A stretch of 64,000 nucleotides of DNA from Bradyrhizobium sp. DOA9 (GTDB lineage Bacteria; Pseudomonadota; Alphaproteobacteria; Rhizobiales; Xanthobacteraceae): NCBI RefSeq assembly GCF_000617845.2, contig NZ_DF820425.1:2345725-2409724 (forward strand), in the 5' to 3' direction. A program made the position numbers and the translations under genes. Below, one piece after another: positions 54,788 to 63,441 of the stretch. Position 1 is the first letter of the stretch, and every line of letters starts with the position of its first letter. A model generated the notes under the pieces. That model made no database searches and was not told the DNA's origin. It was given only the letters and a program-made list of their open reading frames with translations.

Positions 54788-54923
54788 GGTCCTCATCCTG
54801 AGGGCCCGCTGGAAGCCGGCGTCTCGAAGGATGGCCGCGGGACAGAGTCGGGCCTTCATGGTTCTTCCGGCGATGAGCTGCATCGTCCGGAGCGCGCGTT
54901 CCGCGCTCCTCACCATGAGGGTC
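54788..54923. repeat. CCTCATCCTGAGG-type palindromic repeat
   Basis: Blocks GTCCTCATCCTGAGGGC and GCTCCTCACCATGAGGGTC bracket imperfect inner arms (GTCTCGAAGGATGGCCG ... CGGCGATGAGCTGCATC). It lies between the adaptor and pump genes of one RND system. The arms are imperfect, so the exact ends are uncertain. Confidence 0.55.
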
Positions 54924-54951
54924 TAACGAAACAACGAGGATAAAACGGCCA

Positions 54952-57900
54952 ATGCCGAGTTTCTTCATCGACAGGCCGATCTTCGCCTGGGTGGTCGCGC
55001 TGTTCATCTGCTTGATCGGTGCGATCGCGGTGCCGCTGCTGCCGATCGCGCAATACCCGATCATCGCGCCGCCCTCGATCTCGGTCTCGACCAGCTATCC
55101 CGGCGCGTCGCCGGAGAACCTCTACAACAGCGTCACGCGGCTGATCGAGGAGGAGCTCAACGGCGCCGCCAACATCCTCAATTTCGAATCGACCAGCGAC
55201 TCGCTCGGCCAGGTCGAGATCATCGCCAACTTCCAGCCGGGCACCGATACCAGCGCCGCCTCGGTCGAGGTGCAGAACCGCATCAAGCGCGTCGAGGCGC
55301 GCCTGCCGCGCGCGGTGATGCAGCAGGGCATCCTGATCGAGGAAGCTTCCAGCGCAGTGCTGCAGATCATCACGCTGAACTCGACCGACGGCAGCCTGGA
55401 CGAAGTCGGTCTCGGCGACTTCATGATCCGCAACGTGCTCGGCGAGATCCGCCGCATTCCCGGCGTCGGCCGCGCCACGCTGTACTCGACCGAGCGCTCG
55501 CTTCGGGTCTGGGTCGATCCGGCCAAGCTCGTCGGCTATGGCCTGACCGCCGATGACGTCAACAAGGCGATCGCCGCGCAGAACGCGCAGGTCGCCTCGG
55601 GCAGCATCGGTGCCGAGCCGTCGACGTCCAGCCAGCGCACCTCGGCGCTGGTGCTGGTCAAGGGCCAGCTCTCCTCGCCGGAGGAGTTCGGCGCCATCAT
55701 TCTGCGGGCCAATGCCGACGGCTCGACCGTGCGCCTGCGCGACGTCGCGCGCATCGAGGTCGGCGGCCTCAGCTATCAGTTCAACACGCGCCTCGACGGC
55801 AAGCCGACGGCGGGCCTGTCGGTGCTGATGTCGCCGACCGGCAATGCGCTGGCGACCGCGAGCGCGGTCGAAGCCAAGATGAAGGAGCTGTCGCGCTTCT
55901 TCCCGGCCAACATCACCTACGAGATCCCCTACAACATCACGCCCGTGGTCGAGGCCTCGATCAAGAAGGTGCTGACCACGCTGGTCGAAGCCGTGGTGCT
56001 GGTGTTCGTGGTGATGTTCCTGTTCCTGCAGAACATCCGCTACACCATCATTCCGACCATCGTGGTGCCGGTGGCGCTGCTGGGCGCCTGCTCCACGCTG
56101 CTGCTCGCCGGCTATTCCATCAACATGCTCTCGATGTTCGGTATGGTGCTCGCGGTCGGCATCCTCGTCGACGACGCCATCGTCGTGGTCGAGAACGTCG
56201 AGCGCATCATGGCCGAGGAAGGCCTGCCGCCGAAGGAAGCGACGCGGAAGGCGATGTCGCAGATCACCGGCGCCATCATCGGCATCACCCTGGTGCTGAT
56301 GGCGGTGTTCGTGCCGATGGCGTTCTTCCCGGGCTCGGTCGGCATCATCTACCGCCAGTTCTCGGTCACCATGGTCGCCGCGATCGGCTTCTCCGCCTTC
56401 CTGGCGTTGTCGTTGACGCCGGCGCTGTGCGCGACGCTGCTCAAGCCCGTCGAGCCCGGCCACGGTCATGCGAAACGGGGCGTGTTTGGCTGGGTGTTCG
56501 GCTGGTTCAACCGCATGCTGGAAGGCGCCAAGGAACGCTATGCGCGCACCGTCGGCTTCTCGCTGAACCGTACCGGCCGCCTGATGCTGGTCTATGCCGC
56601 GCTGCTGGTCGGCCTGTCCTGGGCCTTTGTCAACCTGCCCGGCGGCTTCCTCCCTGTCGACGACCAGGGCTTCATCACCACCGACGTGCAGACGCCGTCG
56701 GATTCGTCCTATCCCCGCACCGAGGCCGTGATCGAGAAGGTCGAAAAATATCTCGCCGCGCGGCCGGGCGTCGACAACGTCACCTTCCTCACCGGCTTCA
56801 GCTTCTCCGGCCAGGGCATGAACACCGCGCAGGCCTTCATCACGCTGAAGGACTGGTCGGAGCGCGGGCCGAAGGACTCCGCTGCCGCCATCGTCAACGA
56901 CGTCAACCGCGACCTGGGCGCGTCGATCCGCGACGCAAAAATCTCGGCGCTGCAGCCGCCGCCGATCGACAATCTCGGCAACTCGTCCGGCTTCTCGTTC
57001 CGCCTGCAGGATCGCGGCCAGAAGGGCTATCAGCAATTGATGCGCGCGGCCGACCAGCTGATCGCGGAGGCCAATGCCAGCCCGGTGCTGCAGAAGGTCT
57101 ATATCGAAGGCCTGCCCGAGGCGGGCGTGGTCAATCTCATGATCGATCGCGAGAAGGCCGGCGCCTTCGGCGTCACCTTCGAGGACATCAACAACACCAT
57201 CTCGACCAATCTCGGCTCGAACTACATCAACGACTTCCCGAACCGCGGCCGCATGCAGCGCGTCGTGGTGCAGGCGGATGCCCGCGACCGCATGCGGACC
57301 GAAGACATCCTCAATTACAACGTCAAGAACAGCCGCGGCCAGCTGGTGCCGTTCTCGTCCTTTGCCACGGTGGAATGGGCGCGCGGCCCGACGCAGATCG
57401 CCGGCTTCAACTATTATCCGGCGGTGCGCATCTCCGGTGAAGCCAGGCCCGGCTTCACCTCGGGCGATGCGATCGCCGAGATGGAGCGGCTCGCCGACCG
57501 GTTGCCGCGCGGCTTCGGCTATGAATGGACCGGGCAGTCGCTGCAGGAGAAGCTGTCGGGCTCGCAGGCGCCGTTCCTGCTCGCGCTGTCGGTGTTCGTG
57601 GTGTTCCTGTGCCTCGCCGCGCTCTACGAGAGCTGGACCATCCCGCTCGCGGTGCTGCTCACCGTGCCGCTCGGCATCGTCGGCGCCGTCGCCGCCGCCA
57701 TGCTGCGAGGCCTGCCCAACGACGTCTATTTCACCGTCGGCCTGATCACCATCATCGGCCTTGCCGCCAAGGACGCGATCCTGATCATCGAGTTCGCCAA
57801 GGACTTGCGCAAAGAAGGCAAGCCGCTGGTCGAGGCCACCATCGAAGCCTGCCGCCTGCGCTTCCGCCCGATCCTGATGACGGGCCTCGCCTTCATCTGC

Positions 57901-58125
57901 GGCGTGCTGCCGATGGCCATCGCCCACGGCGCCGGCGGCGCCAGCCAGCAGGCGCTCGGCAGCGTGGTGATGGGCGGCATGATCGCGGTGGTGATCCTGG
58001 CGCTGTTGATGGTGCCGGTGTTCTTCGTCTCGGTGCAGCGCGTGCTGGGCGGCGACAGGGAGCCGAAGGCGGCAAGGGAAGCTGAAGCGCACGGCCGGCC
58101 GGCGCGGGCGCACACCGGCCATTGA
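54952..58125 (+). CDS. RND multidrug efflux permease (AcrB/MexB-like)
   Basis: A 1057-residue inner-membrane pump that exports hydrophobic drugs using the proton gradient. MPSFFIDRPIFAWVVALFIC begins it. The proton-relay pair is GILVDDAIVVVENVER (Asp407-Asp408), with GLAAKDAILIIEFAKD carrying the matching Lys in TM10. Two large periplasmic loops and 12 membrane helices are present. The operon has no outer-membrane factor here, so a TolC-like protein elsewhere is presumably used. No local repressor is seen. Confidence 0.95.
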   Translation: MPSFFIDRPIFAWVVALFICLIGAIAVPLLPIAQYPIIAPPSISVSTSYPGASPENLYNSVTRLIEEELNGAANILNFESTSDSLGQVEIIANFQPGTDTSAASVEVQNRIKRVEARLPRAVMQQGILIEEASSAVLQIITLNSTDGSLDEVGLGDFMIRNVLGEIRRIPGVGRATLYSTERSLRVWVDPAKLVGYGLTADDVNKAIAAQNAQVASGSIGAEPSTSSQRTSALVLVKGQLSSPEEFGAIILRANADGSTVRLRDVARIEVGGLSYQFNTRLDGKPTAGLSVLMSPTGNALATASAVEAKMKELSRFFPANITYEIPYNITPVVEASIKKVLTTLVEAVVLVFVVMFLFLQNIRYTIIPTIVVPVALLGACSTLLLAGYSINMLSMFGMVLAVGILVDDAIVVVENVERIMAEEGLPPKEATRKAMSQITGAIIGITLVLMAVFVPMAFFPGSVGIIYRQFSVTMVAAIGFSAFLALSLTPALCATLLKPVEPGHGHAKRGVFGWVFGWFNRMLEGAKERYARTVGFSLNRTGRLMLVYAALLVGLSWAFVNLPGGFLPVDDQGFITTDVQTPSDSSYPRTEAVIEKVEKYLAARPGVDNVTFLTGFSFSGQGMNTAQAFITLKDWSERGPKDSAAAIVNDVNRDLGASIRDAKISALQPPPIDNLGNSSGFSFRLQDRGQKGYQQLMRAADQLIAEANASPVLQKVYIEGLPEAGVVNLMIDREKAGAFGVTFEDINNTISTNLGSNYINDFPNRGRMQRVVVQADARDRMRTEDILNYNVKNSRGQLVPFSSFATVEWARGPTQIAGFNYYPAVRISGEARPGFTSGDAIAEMERLADRLPRGFGYEWTGQSLQEKLSGSQAPFLLALSVFVVFLCLAALYESWTIPLAVLLTVPLGIVGAVAAAMLRGLPNDVYFTVGLITIIGLAAKDAILIIEFAKDLRKEGKPLVEATIEACRLRFRPILMTGLAFICGVLPMAIAHGAGGASQQALGSVVMGGMIAVVILALLMVPVFFVSVQRVLGGDREPKAAREAEAHGRPARAHTGH

Positions 58126-58135
58126 CGGTTCTCTC

Positions 58136-58261
58136 CGTCATTCCGGGCGTGCGAAGCACGAGCTATGATGCGCAATTGCGCATCTGAGAATCCATCGGTC
58201 AGCGATCACGGTCGATGAATGGATTCCGGGCTCGCGCCAAGGGGCGCGCCCCGGAATGACG
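58136..58261. repeat. CATTCCGGG-type palindromic repeat with GATGCGCAATTGCGCATC core
   Basis: Ends CGTCATTCCGGGCG and CGCGCCCCGGAATGACG, with ATGCGCAATTGCGCAT and GAATCCAT / ATGGATTC inner arms. The same core occurs at 45607-45767. It sits in the gap between the RND pump and the AAA ATPase. Confidence 0.8.
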
Positions 58262-58375
58262 ATGCGGAGAGCTTGCTTTCCCGGAGGTGCCGATCCAGAC
58301 TGCATCCCTGGATTGAAGAAGTGTCCATTCGCACTGCGCCGAATGCACAGCCAGCCTGCCGATTGAGAGCACTTG

Positions 58376-59503
58376 ATGCGTCCGACCGACATTGCGATCG
58401 CGAACTATCGCTCGATCAGGCGGCTCTCCCTACCAATCCACCCCCTGTCCGTCTTCGTGGGGGAAAATGGCGTCGGCAAATCCAATCTCTACAAGTCCTT
58501 GTCGCTGTTGCGCGACGCGGCGACCGGGCGCATCACGCGCACGATCGCCGAGGAGGGCGGACTGAATTCGGTCTGCTGGTCAGGCATCCGCAAACGAGGC
58601 GAGGATGGACGACTGCGCTTGTCGGTCAGATTCGATCGCCTGAAATATTCTATCGAGATCGGATTTCCCAGCCCGGTTGCGGCAGCGTTTGCCGGCGAGC
58701 CGATGATCAAGGAAGAGAGTATCGAGGCGACGCAGGGCAAACGAACGGTTCTGCTGATGGAGCGGAAGAATTCGATCGTCAGCGTCCGTAGCGACAGCGG
58801 CGCATGGAGCAGCCACAAGGATGCGGTGCTGCCGTCCGAGCCGGCGCTCGCGGGCTTCTTCAACGGCAAGGAATGCCCCGAAATCGATTTGATCAGAAGC
58901 GCAATGCTGGGCTGGCGCTTCTATCACGACTTTCGCACCGATCCGGCGTCACCGATACGAAAGCCGTGCCTCGCGATCACCACGCCCTCGCTCAGTGCCG
59001 ATGGAAGCGACCTGGCCGCGGCCCTGGCGACACTCTATACCATCAGGGAAGACGCAACCGACCTGCAGGACGCGATCCAGGATGCCTTCCCGGGCGCCGA
59101 GCTCCGCGCAAGGGAAAGAAACGGTTCCTGTGAATTCGATCTGCAACTCGAGGATATGCCGCGTCCGTTTGGGGCGCATGAACTGTCCGATGGCACGCTG
59201 AAATACATTTGCCTGCTCGCCGTGTTCATGGGCTATCGGCTGCCACCGTTCATCGCGCTGAACGAACCCGAGACCAGCCTGCATCCGTCCTTGCTGGCGC
59301 CGTTGGCCCGGCTGATCGTCAAGGCCTCACGCCGCGCCGACATCTGGATCGTCACCCATTCGGAGCAGTTGATGCAGGCCTTGCGAAACGAGAGCTCGGT
59401 CCCGCTTCGCCGGGTGATCAAGTCAAAAGGCGCCACCATGATCGAGGGCCTGACCCTCGGCGGGGAATATCGGGACGAGGAAGCCGAGGAAGACGAGTCT
59501 TAG
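58376..59503 (+). CDS. AAA family ATPase, RecF/OLD-like, orphan
   Basis: A 375-residue ATPase of the AAA_21/COG4637 type. Walker A VFVGENGVGKSNLYKSLSLL (about 27-46), a signature-like ELSDGTLKYICLLA (about 265-280), Walker B PFIALNEPETSLHPSLLAPL and VTHSEQLMQAL are present. The family is SMC-like, with a short coiled insert. The C-terminal tail is acidic (DEEAEEDES). ATG 58376 (TTG 58373 just before it). No nuclease or partner gene is adjacent; a defence role is possible but not supported here. Confidence 0.8.
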   Translation: MRPTDIAIANYRSIRRLSLPIHPLSVFVGENGVGKSNLYKSLSLLRDAATGRITRTIAEEGGLNSVCWSGIRKRGEDGRLRLSVRFDRLKYSIEIGFPSPVAAAFAGEPMIKEESIEATQGKRTVLLMERKNSIVSVRSDSGAWSSHKDAVLPSEPALAGFFNGKECPEIDLIRSAMLGWRFYHDFRTDPASPIRKPCLAITTPSLSADGSDLAAALATLYTIREDATDLQDAIQDAFPGAELRARERNGSCEFDLQLEDMPRPFGAHELSDGTLKYICLLAVFMGYRLPPFIALNEPETSLHPSLLAPLARLIVKASRRADIWIVTHSEQLMQALRNESSVPLRRVIKSKGATMIEGLTLGGEYRDEEAEEDES

Positions 59504-59542
59504 CCGCGGCACCGATGGGAATGTGGAGCGCGAGCTTCAGCC

Positions 59543-60334
59543 CTAAGCCGGTTTCCGCAAAATCTTCACCAGCTCCCCGTGCACATACTCATTCCCGCAC
59601 ACAACGTGCCCCGTGACCAGCGGATCCCCCGGCGTTGCGATATCGCTCACGGTGCCGCCGGCTTCGCGCACCATCAGCATACCGGCGGCGATGTCCCAGG
59701 ATTGCAAATCGCGCTCCCAATAGCCGTCGAGGCGCCCCGCCGCGACGAAGGCTAAATCGAGCGAGGCGGCGCCGAAGCGGCGCAGGCCGGCGACGCGGTC
59801 CTGGATCGCCGTCATCTCACGGCGGAATTCCTCGTGGTCGCCGCGGCCGATATGGGGCAGCCCGCAGGCCACCACGCATTCATTGAGCTGGCGGCGGCCG
59901 GCGACGCGCAGGCGCTGGTCGTTGAGGAAGGCGCCCTTGCCGCGCTCGGCGATGTAGAGCTCGTCATTGGCGGGATTGTAGATCACGCCGGCGATCACGG
60001 TGCCCTCGCGCGCAAGCCCGATCGAGATCGCGAATTGCGGGATGCCGTGCAGGAAGTTGGTGGTGCCGTCCAGGGGATCGACGATCCAGGTGTGGCTCTT
60101 GTCGGTGCCCTCGCGATTGCCGCCCTCCTCGCCGATGAAGCCGTAGCCGGGCCGGGCCTTGGCGAGGTCCTGGTAGAGGATCTCCTCGGCGCGCTTGTCG
60201 GCGAGCGAGACGAAATTGGCCGGGCCCTTCAGCGAGACCTGGAGATGCTCGATCTCGCCGAGATCGCGCTTGAGGCTGCGGCCGGCGCGGCGCGCCGCCT
60301 TGACCATGACGTTGATAGTGGCGGAATACAGCAT
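59543..60334 (-). CDS. suhB: Inositol monophosphatase family protein (SuhB)
   Basis: A 263-residue Mg-dependent phosphatase. The metal-site motifs are FIGEEGG, IVDPLDGTTNFLHGIP (about 80-95) and SWDIAAGMLMVREAGG (about 208-222). In bacteria SuhB also acts in rRNA transcription. The start ATG 60334 has no strong ribosome site. It is about 88 bp downstream of the Sel1 gene on the same strand. Confidence 0.93.
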   Translation of the reverse strand: MLYSATINVMVKAARRAGRSLKRDLGEIEHLQVSLKGPANFVSLADKRAEEILYQDLAKARPGYGFIGEEGGNREGTDKSHTWIVDPLDGTTNFLHGIPQFAISIGLAREGTVIAGVIYNPANDELYIAERGKGAFLNDQRLRVAGRRQLNECVVACGLPHIGRGDHEEFRREMTAIQDRVAGLRRFGAASLDLAFVAAGRLDGYWERDLQSWDIAAGMLMVREAGGTVSDIATPGDPLVTGHVVCGNEYVHGELVKILRKPA

Positions 60335-60421
60335 GTGCTTTTTGGTCTTGATCGGGGAGAGGGGGCGCGGAAACCCGCCTGTTTGAGGGACTGGGTGCCC
60401 CGTGAGGGGGCCCGCGTCAAG

Positions 60422-61489
60422 TCATTTGGACCCGAGCCACTTCCTGGCGGCGGCCTCGGCCTTGGCGCGGTCATCGGCCGGCAGATCGGAGAGCTGCTTG
60501 TCGAGCTCGGGGTCGCCCTTGCCTGATGTCTTGGCCACCAGGTGCCATTTGAAGCCCTCGATCTTGTCCACGGGCGTGCCGACGCCGTTGATCAGCACCC
60601 AGGCCAGCCGGTTCTGCGCGATCGCGCTGCCCTGGCGGGAGGCCTTGCGGAGCAGGGCGACGGCCGCCGGCTGGTTCTTCGGCGTGCCGGTGCCGTTGAA
60701 CATCGCGATGGCATATTCGACCTCGGCATCGACATTGTCGGCGATCGCGGCGGCCTGCAGCAGCCGCACCGCGCGTTCGGGGTCCTTCGGCACGCCGGTG
60801 CCTTCCTTGTAGAAGGTCGCGAGCGCGTATTGCGCTTCGGGCAGGCCTGCATCGGCGGCCTGGCGCAGCAGTTCCGCCGAACGCCGGACGTCCTGCGGCA
60901 GCGTCTGGCCGTCCAGGTAGAGCAAAGCGAGGTTATAGGCCGCCTTGGGCTCGCCGAGCTTGGCGGCGGAGGCCATCAGCCTGACCGCCTCGCCTTTGTC
61001 GACCGGGCCGCCGCGGCCGGAGATGCGCAGCATGGCGAGCGCGAACATCGCCTCGCGATCGCCGGCGTCGGCAGCGCGCTTGTACCATTCGGCCGCCTTG
61101 GCGTAATCGCGCCTGATGCCCATGGCGTTGGAATAGAGCTCGCCGAGCATGGTCATGGCCTTGGGATCGCCGGCTTGCGCGCGCGCCGTGGCGAGCTCGA
61201 ACGCCGTCTTGTACTGACCGCGCTGATAGGCGCCGAACACCAGGTCGACGTTGGGATCGTCGGCCGGCGGCGCGGGGATCACGGTTGCCGGCTTGGGCGA
61301 GGCCGACGGCTTGGGCGATGGGGAGGGCTTCGGCGCCGCCTCCTTCTTCTTGGCAGGCGCGGGCGGTTTCGGCTTCTGCTTCTCTGCCGGCGTGCTCGGC
61401 GTCGTCGCCGGCGGGGTGATCTGCAGCTGCGCGGCCGCAGGGACGGTCAGCAGCAGCGTGGCCAGCATGGTGATGCACGGGAGCTTCAT
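60422..61489 (-). CDS. Sel1/TPR repeat exported protein
   Basis: A 355-residue exported protein. A signal peptide (MKLPCITMLATLLLTVPAAA) is followed by a Pro/Lys/Ala-rich linker (about 30-75), then about six Sel1-like repeats (e.g. AMTMLGELYSNAMGIRRDYA, AAYNLALLYLDGQTLPQD, EAQYALATFYKEGTGVPKD). Sel1 repeats mediate protein-protein contacts, often in the periplasm. It lies 8 bp after the ThiE-like gene. Start ATG 61489. Confidence 0.88.
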   Translation of the reverse strand: MKLPCITMLATLLLTVPAAAQLQITPPATTPSTPAEKQKPKPPAPAKKKEAAPKPSPSPKPSASPKPATVIPAPPADDPNVDLVFGAYQRGQYKTAFELATARAQAGDPKAMTMLGELYSNAMGIRRDYAKAAEWYKRAADAGDREAMFALAMLRISGRGGPVDKGEAVRLMASAAKLGEPKAAYNLALLYLDGQTLPQDVRRSAELLRQAADAGLPEAQYALATFYKEGTGVPKDPERAVRLLQAAAIADNVDAEVEYAIAMFNGTGTPKNQPAAVALLRKASRQGSAIAQNRLAWVLINGVGTPVDKIEGFKWHLVAKTSGKGDPELDKQLSDLPADDRAKAEAAARKWLGSK

Positions 61490-61497
61490 GTCGGGCG

Positions 61498-62187
61498 CTA
61501 GCCGTGCTCCCGGCTCGCAAGATCTTGGCTGGCCAGCGCCGTCGCATGGGCCTTCTTGATCGCGGCATCGACCTCGATCAGCGCGGCCTTGGGCCCGCGC
61601 GGATCGGCCCAGATGAAGTCGCCGACCAGCACGAAATCGGCGCCGCTCAGGGCGAAATCGTGGGCCTCGTCGAGCGTGGTGGCAAAGCCGACGCAGGGCG
61701 GCTCGAACAGCTCGGCCCACCAGTCCAGCCGCTCGGCGATCGCCTGGGCCGAGGGCCGCTGTCCCTTCGCATCGGGCTCGCCGAACAGCAAATAATCCGC
61801 GCCCATCTCGCCCGCATCCATGGAATGGTGCCGCGTCGTCAGCCCGCCGACACCGGCGATGCGATCCGGCTTGAGCGACGGCAGCGCCTCCTTCAGCGCG
61901 GCGATGCCGGGCAGATGCGCGCCGTCGGCGCCGCCGCGCGCGACGATTTCGGGATGGCCGTCGACGAGGAGTGCCGCGCCCGCCTTCTGCACCGGCGGCG
62001 CCAAGGCCTTGACGCGCGAGATCATGCTGCGCTGATCGGTCTCCTTCAGCCGCAGCAGCACGGCGGCGACGTCGGCGGACGCGATCAGCTCGGGCAGCTC
62101 TGCGACCAGCGTCGCGGGATCATCGACGACGGGCGTTGCGAGATAGAGACGCGGCGCCGGGCGCGGCGGAGGCGGTTTGTTCGACAA
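61498..62187 (-). CDS. Thiamine phosphate synthase family protein (ThiE-like)
   Basis: A 229-residue TIM-barrel protein of the ThiE/TenI family, which joins the thiazole and pyrimidine parts of thiamine, or is a paralogue. Matching segments: ALLVDGHPEIVARGGADGAHLPG, and GADYLLFGEPD and SGADFVLVGDFIW. The diphosphate-binding residues are only partly conserved, so it may not be the main enzyme. It starts at a TTG (62187), 3 bp after the aldolase stop. The next gene is the Sel1 protein. Confidence 0.75.
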   Translation of the reverse strand: MSNKPPPPRPAPRLYLATPVVDDPATLVAELPELIASADVAAVLLRLKETDQRSMISRVKALAPPVQKAGAALLVDGHPEIVARGGADGAHLPGIAALKEALPSLKPDRIAGVGGLTTRHHSMDAGEMGADYLLFGEPDAKGQRPSAQAIAERLDWWAELFEPPCVGFATTLDEAHDFALSGADFVLVGDFIWADPRGPKAALIEVDAAIKKAHATALASQDLASREHG

Positions 62188-62190
62188 GAT

Positions 62191-63216
62191 CTAGGCTGCC
62201 TTCTGTTCCAGGCTGCTTTGCCATTCGCCCCTGGAGGCGAGTCCGTTCATGCGGGCGCGATGGCTGAAGGCGCGCTGGCCGGCCGCGACGTTCTCGGGTC
62301 TGCCGGACCAGGCCTTCTGCGGCGCGGCCTGCAGCGCGCGGCCGTAGGAGAAGGTCAGGCCCCAGGGCAATGGCCCGAGCTTGTGCATGGCGTTGAGATG
62401 CGCGGTTGCCTCCTCGTCCGACTGGCCGCCGGAGAGGAAGGCGATGCCCGGCACTGCCGCCGGCACGCAGGCCTTGAGCAGCCGGATCGTCTTCTCCGCG
62501 ACCTCCTCGACGGAGGCCTGCTTTGCGCATTTCTTGCCTGAGATCGCCATGTTCGGCTTCAGCACCATGCCCTCCAGCGCCACGCGCTGCACGCGCAATT
62601 CCTGGAAGGTCTTGTTGAGCACGCGCTGCGTCACCTCATAGCAGCGTTCGATGTCGTGGTCGCCGTCCATCAGTACCTCCGGCTCGACGATCGGCACGAT
62701 CTGCGCGGCCTGGCACAGCGCGGCATAGCGCGCCAGCGCGTGGGCGTTGACGCTGATCGCCGTCATCGAGGGGATGCCGCTGCCGATGTCGATCACCGCG
62801 CGCCATTTGGCAAAGCGCGCGCCGCGCTCGTAATATTTCTTCAAGCGCTCGGCGAGCCTGTCGAGCCCGACCGTGACTGTTTCACCCGGGCACATCGGCA
62901 AGGCTTGCGTGCCCTCGTCGACCTTGATGCCGGGAATGGCGCCGGCCTGCTCGATCAGCTTGACCAGCGGCGTGCCGTCCTTGGCGTTCTGCCAGATCGT
63001 CTCGTCATAGAGGATCACGCCGGAGATGTATCGGCTCATGGCGTCCTTGGCGCGGAACAGCATCTCGCGATAGTCGCGGCGGTTCTCTTCGGTCGATTCC
63101 ACGCCGATCGCGTCGAAACGCTTCCTGATGGTGCCGGAGGATTCGTCGGCGGCAAGGATGCCCTTGCCCGGCGTGACCATGGCGGTCGCGACTTTATTGA
63201 GCTCAGTCAGATTCAT
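62191..63216 (-). CDS. Fructose-bisphosphate aldolase class I
   Basis: A 341-residue Schiff-base aldolase of glycolysis and gluconeogenesis. The key stretches are GKGILAADESSGTIRKRF, RFAKWRAVIDI with a conserved Lys, the active-site EGMVLKPNMAI (Schiff-base Lys) and GIAFLSGGQSDEEAT. The ATG at 63216 has a GGGAGGACC site. It is next to the class II aldolase, from a different fold family, on the same strand. Confidence 0.95.
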   Translation of the reverse strand: MNLTELNKVATAMVTPGKGILAADESSGTIRKRFDAIGVESTEENRRDYREMLFRAKDAMSRYISGVILYDETIWQNAKDGTPLVKLIEQAGAIPGIKVDEGTQALPMCPGETVTVGLDRLAERLKKYYERGARFAKWRAVIDIGSGIPSMTAISVNAHALARYAALCQAAQIVPIVEPEVLMDGDHDIERCYEVTQRVLNKTFQELRVQRVALEGMVLKPNMAISGKKCAKQASVEEVAEKTIRLLKACVPAAVPGIAFLSGGQSDEEATAHLNAMHKLGPLPWGLTFSYGRALQAAPQKAWSGRPENVAAGQRAFSHRARMNGLASRGEWQSSLEQKAA

Positions 63217-63315
63217 CGAGAGGTCCTCCCAGAACGATTCTGCCCTTGCCCGGGAAAATAGACCGTTCTCGGGCAATTGCCGAGTTAACGTTCGTCGCAG
63301 GGTGGGGGAGGACTC

Positions 63316-63421
63316 GGTCATTCCGGGGCGCGCCCCTTGGCGCGCGCCCGGAATCCATTGATCCGCGTCGATGGTGGCACCATGGATTCCGGGCTCGCGC
63401 TGCGCGCGCCCCGGAATGACG
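63316..63421. repeat. CATTCCGGGGCGCGCC-type palindromic repeat
   Basis: Arms GGTCATTCCGGGGCGCGCCC and GCGCCCCGGAATGAC, with GGAATCCAT / ATGGATTCC inner arms, between the two aldolase genes. Related to 58136 but without the AATT core. Confidence 0.85.
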
Positions 63422-63441
63422 GAAAACGGTGCGCGCGGCCC

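Noticed and set aside
54910..58122. Open frame of about 1070 residues antisense to the RND pump
   Set aside because: The plus strand encodes an unmistakable AcrB-like pump. The antisense protein is a low-complexity Arg/His/Asp shadow.
61498..62187. TPP riboswitch before the ThiE-like gene
   Set aside because: Only three bases separate it from the aldolase gene upstream, so there is no room for a leader.
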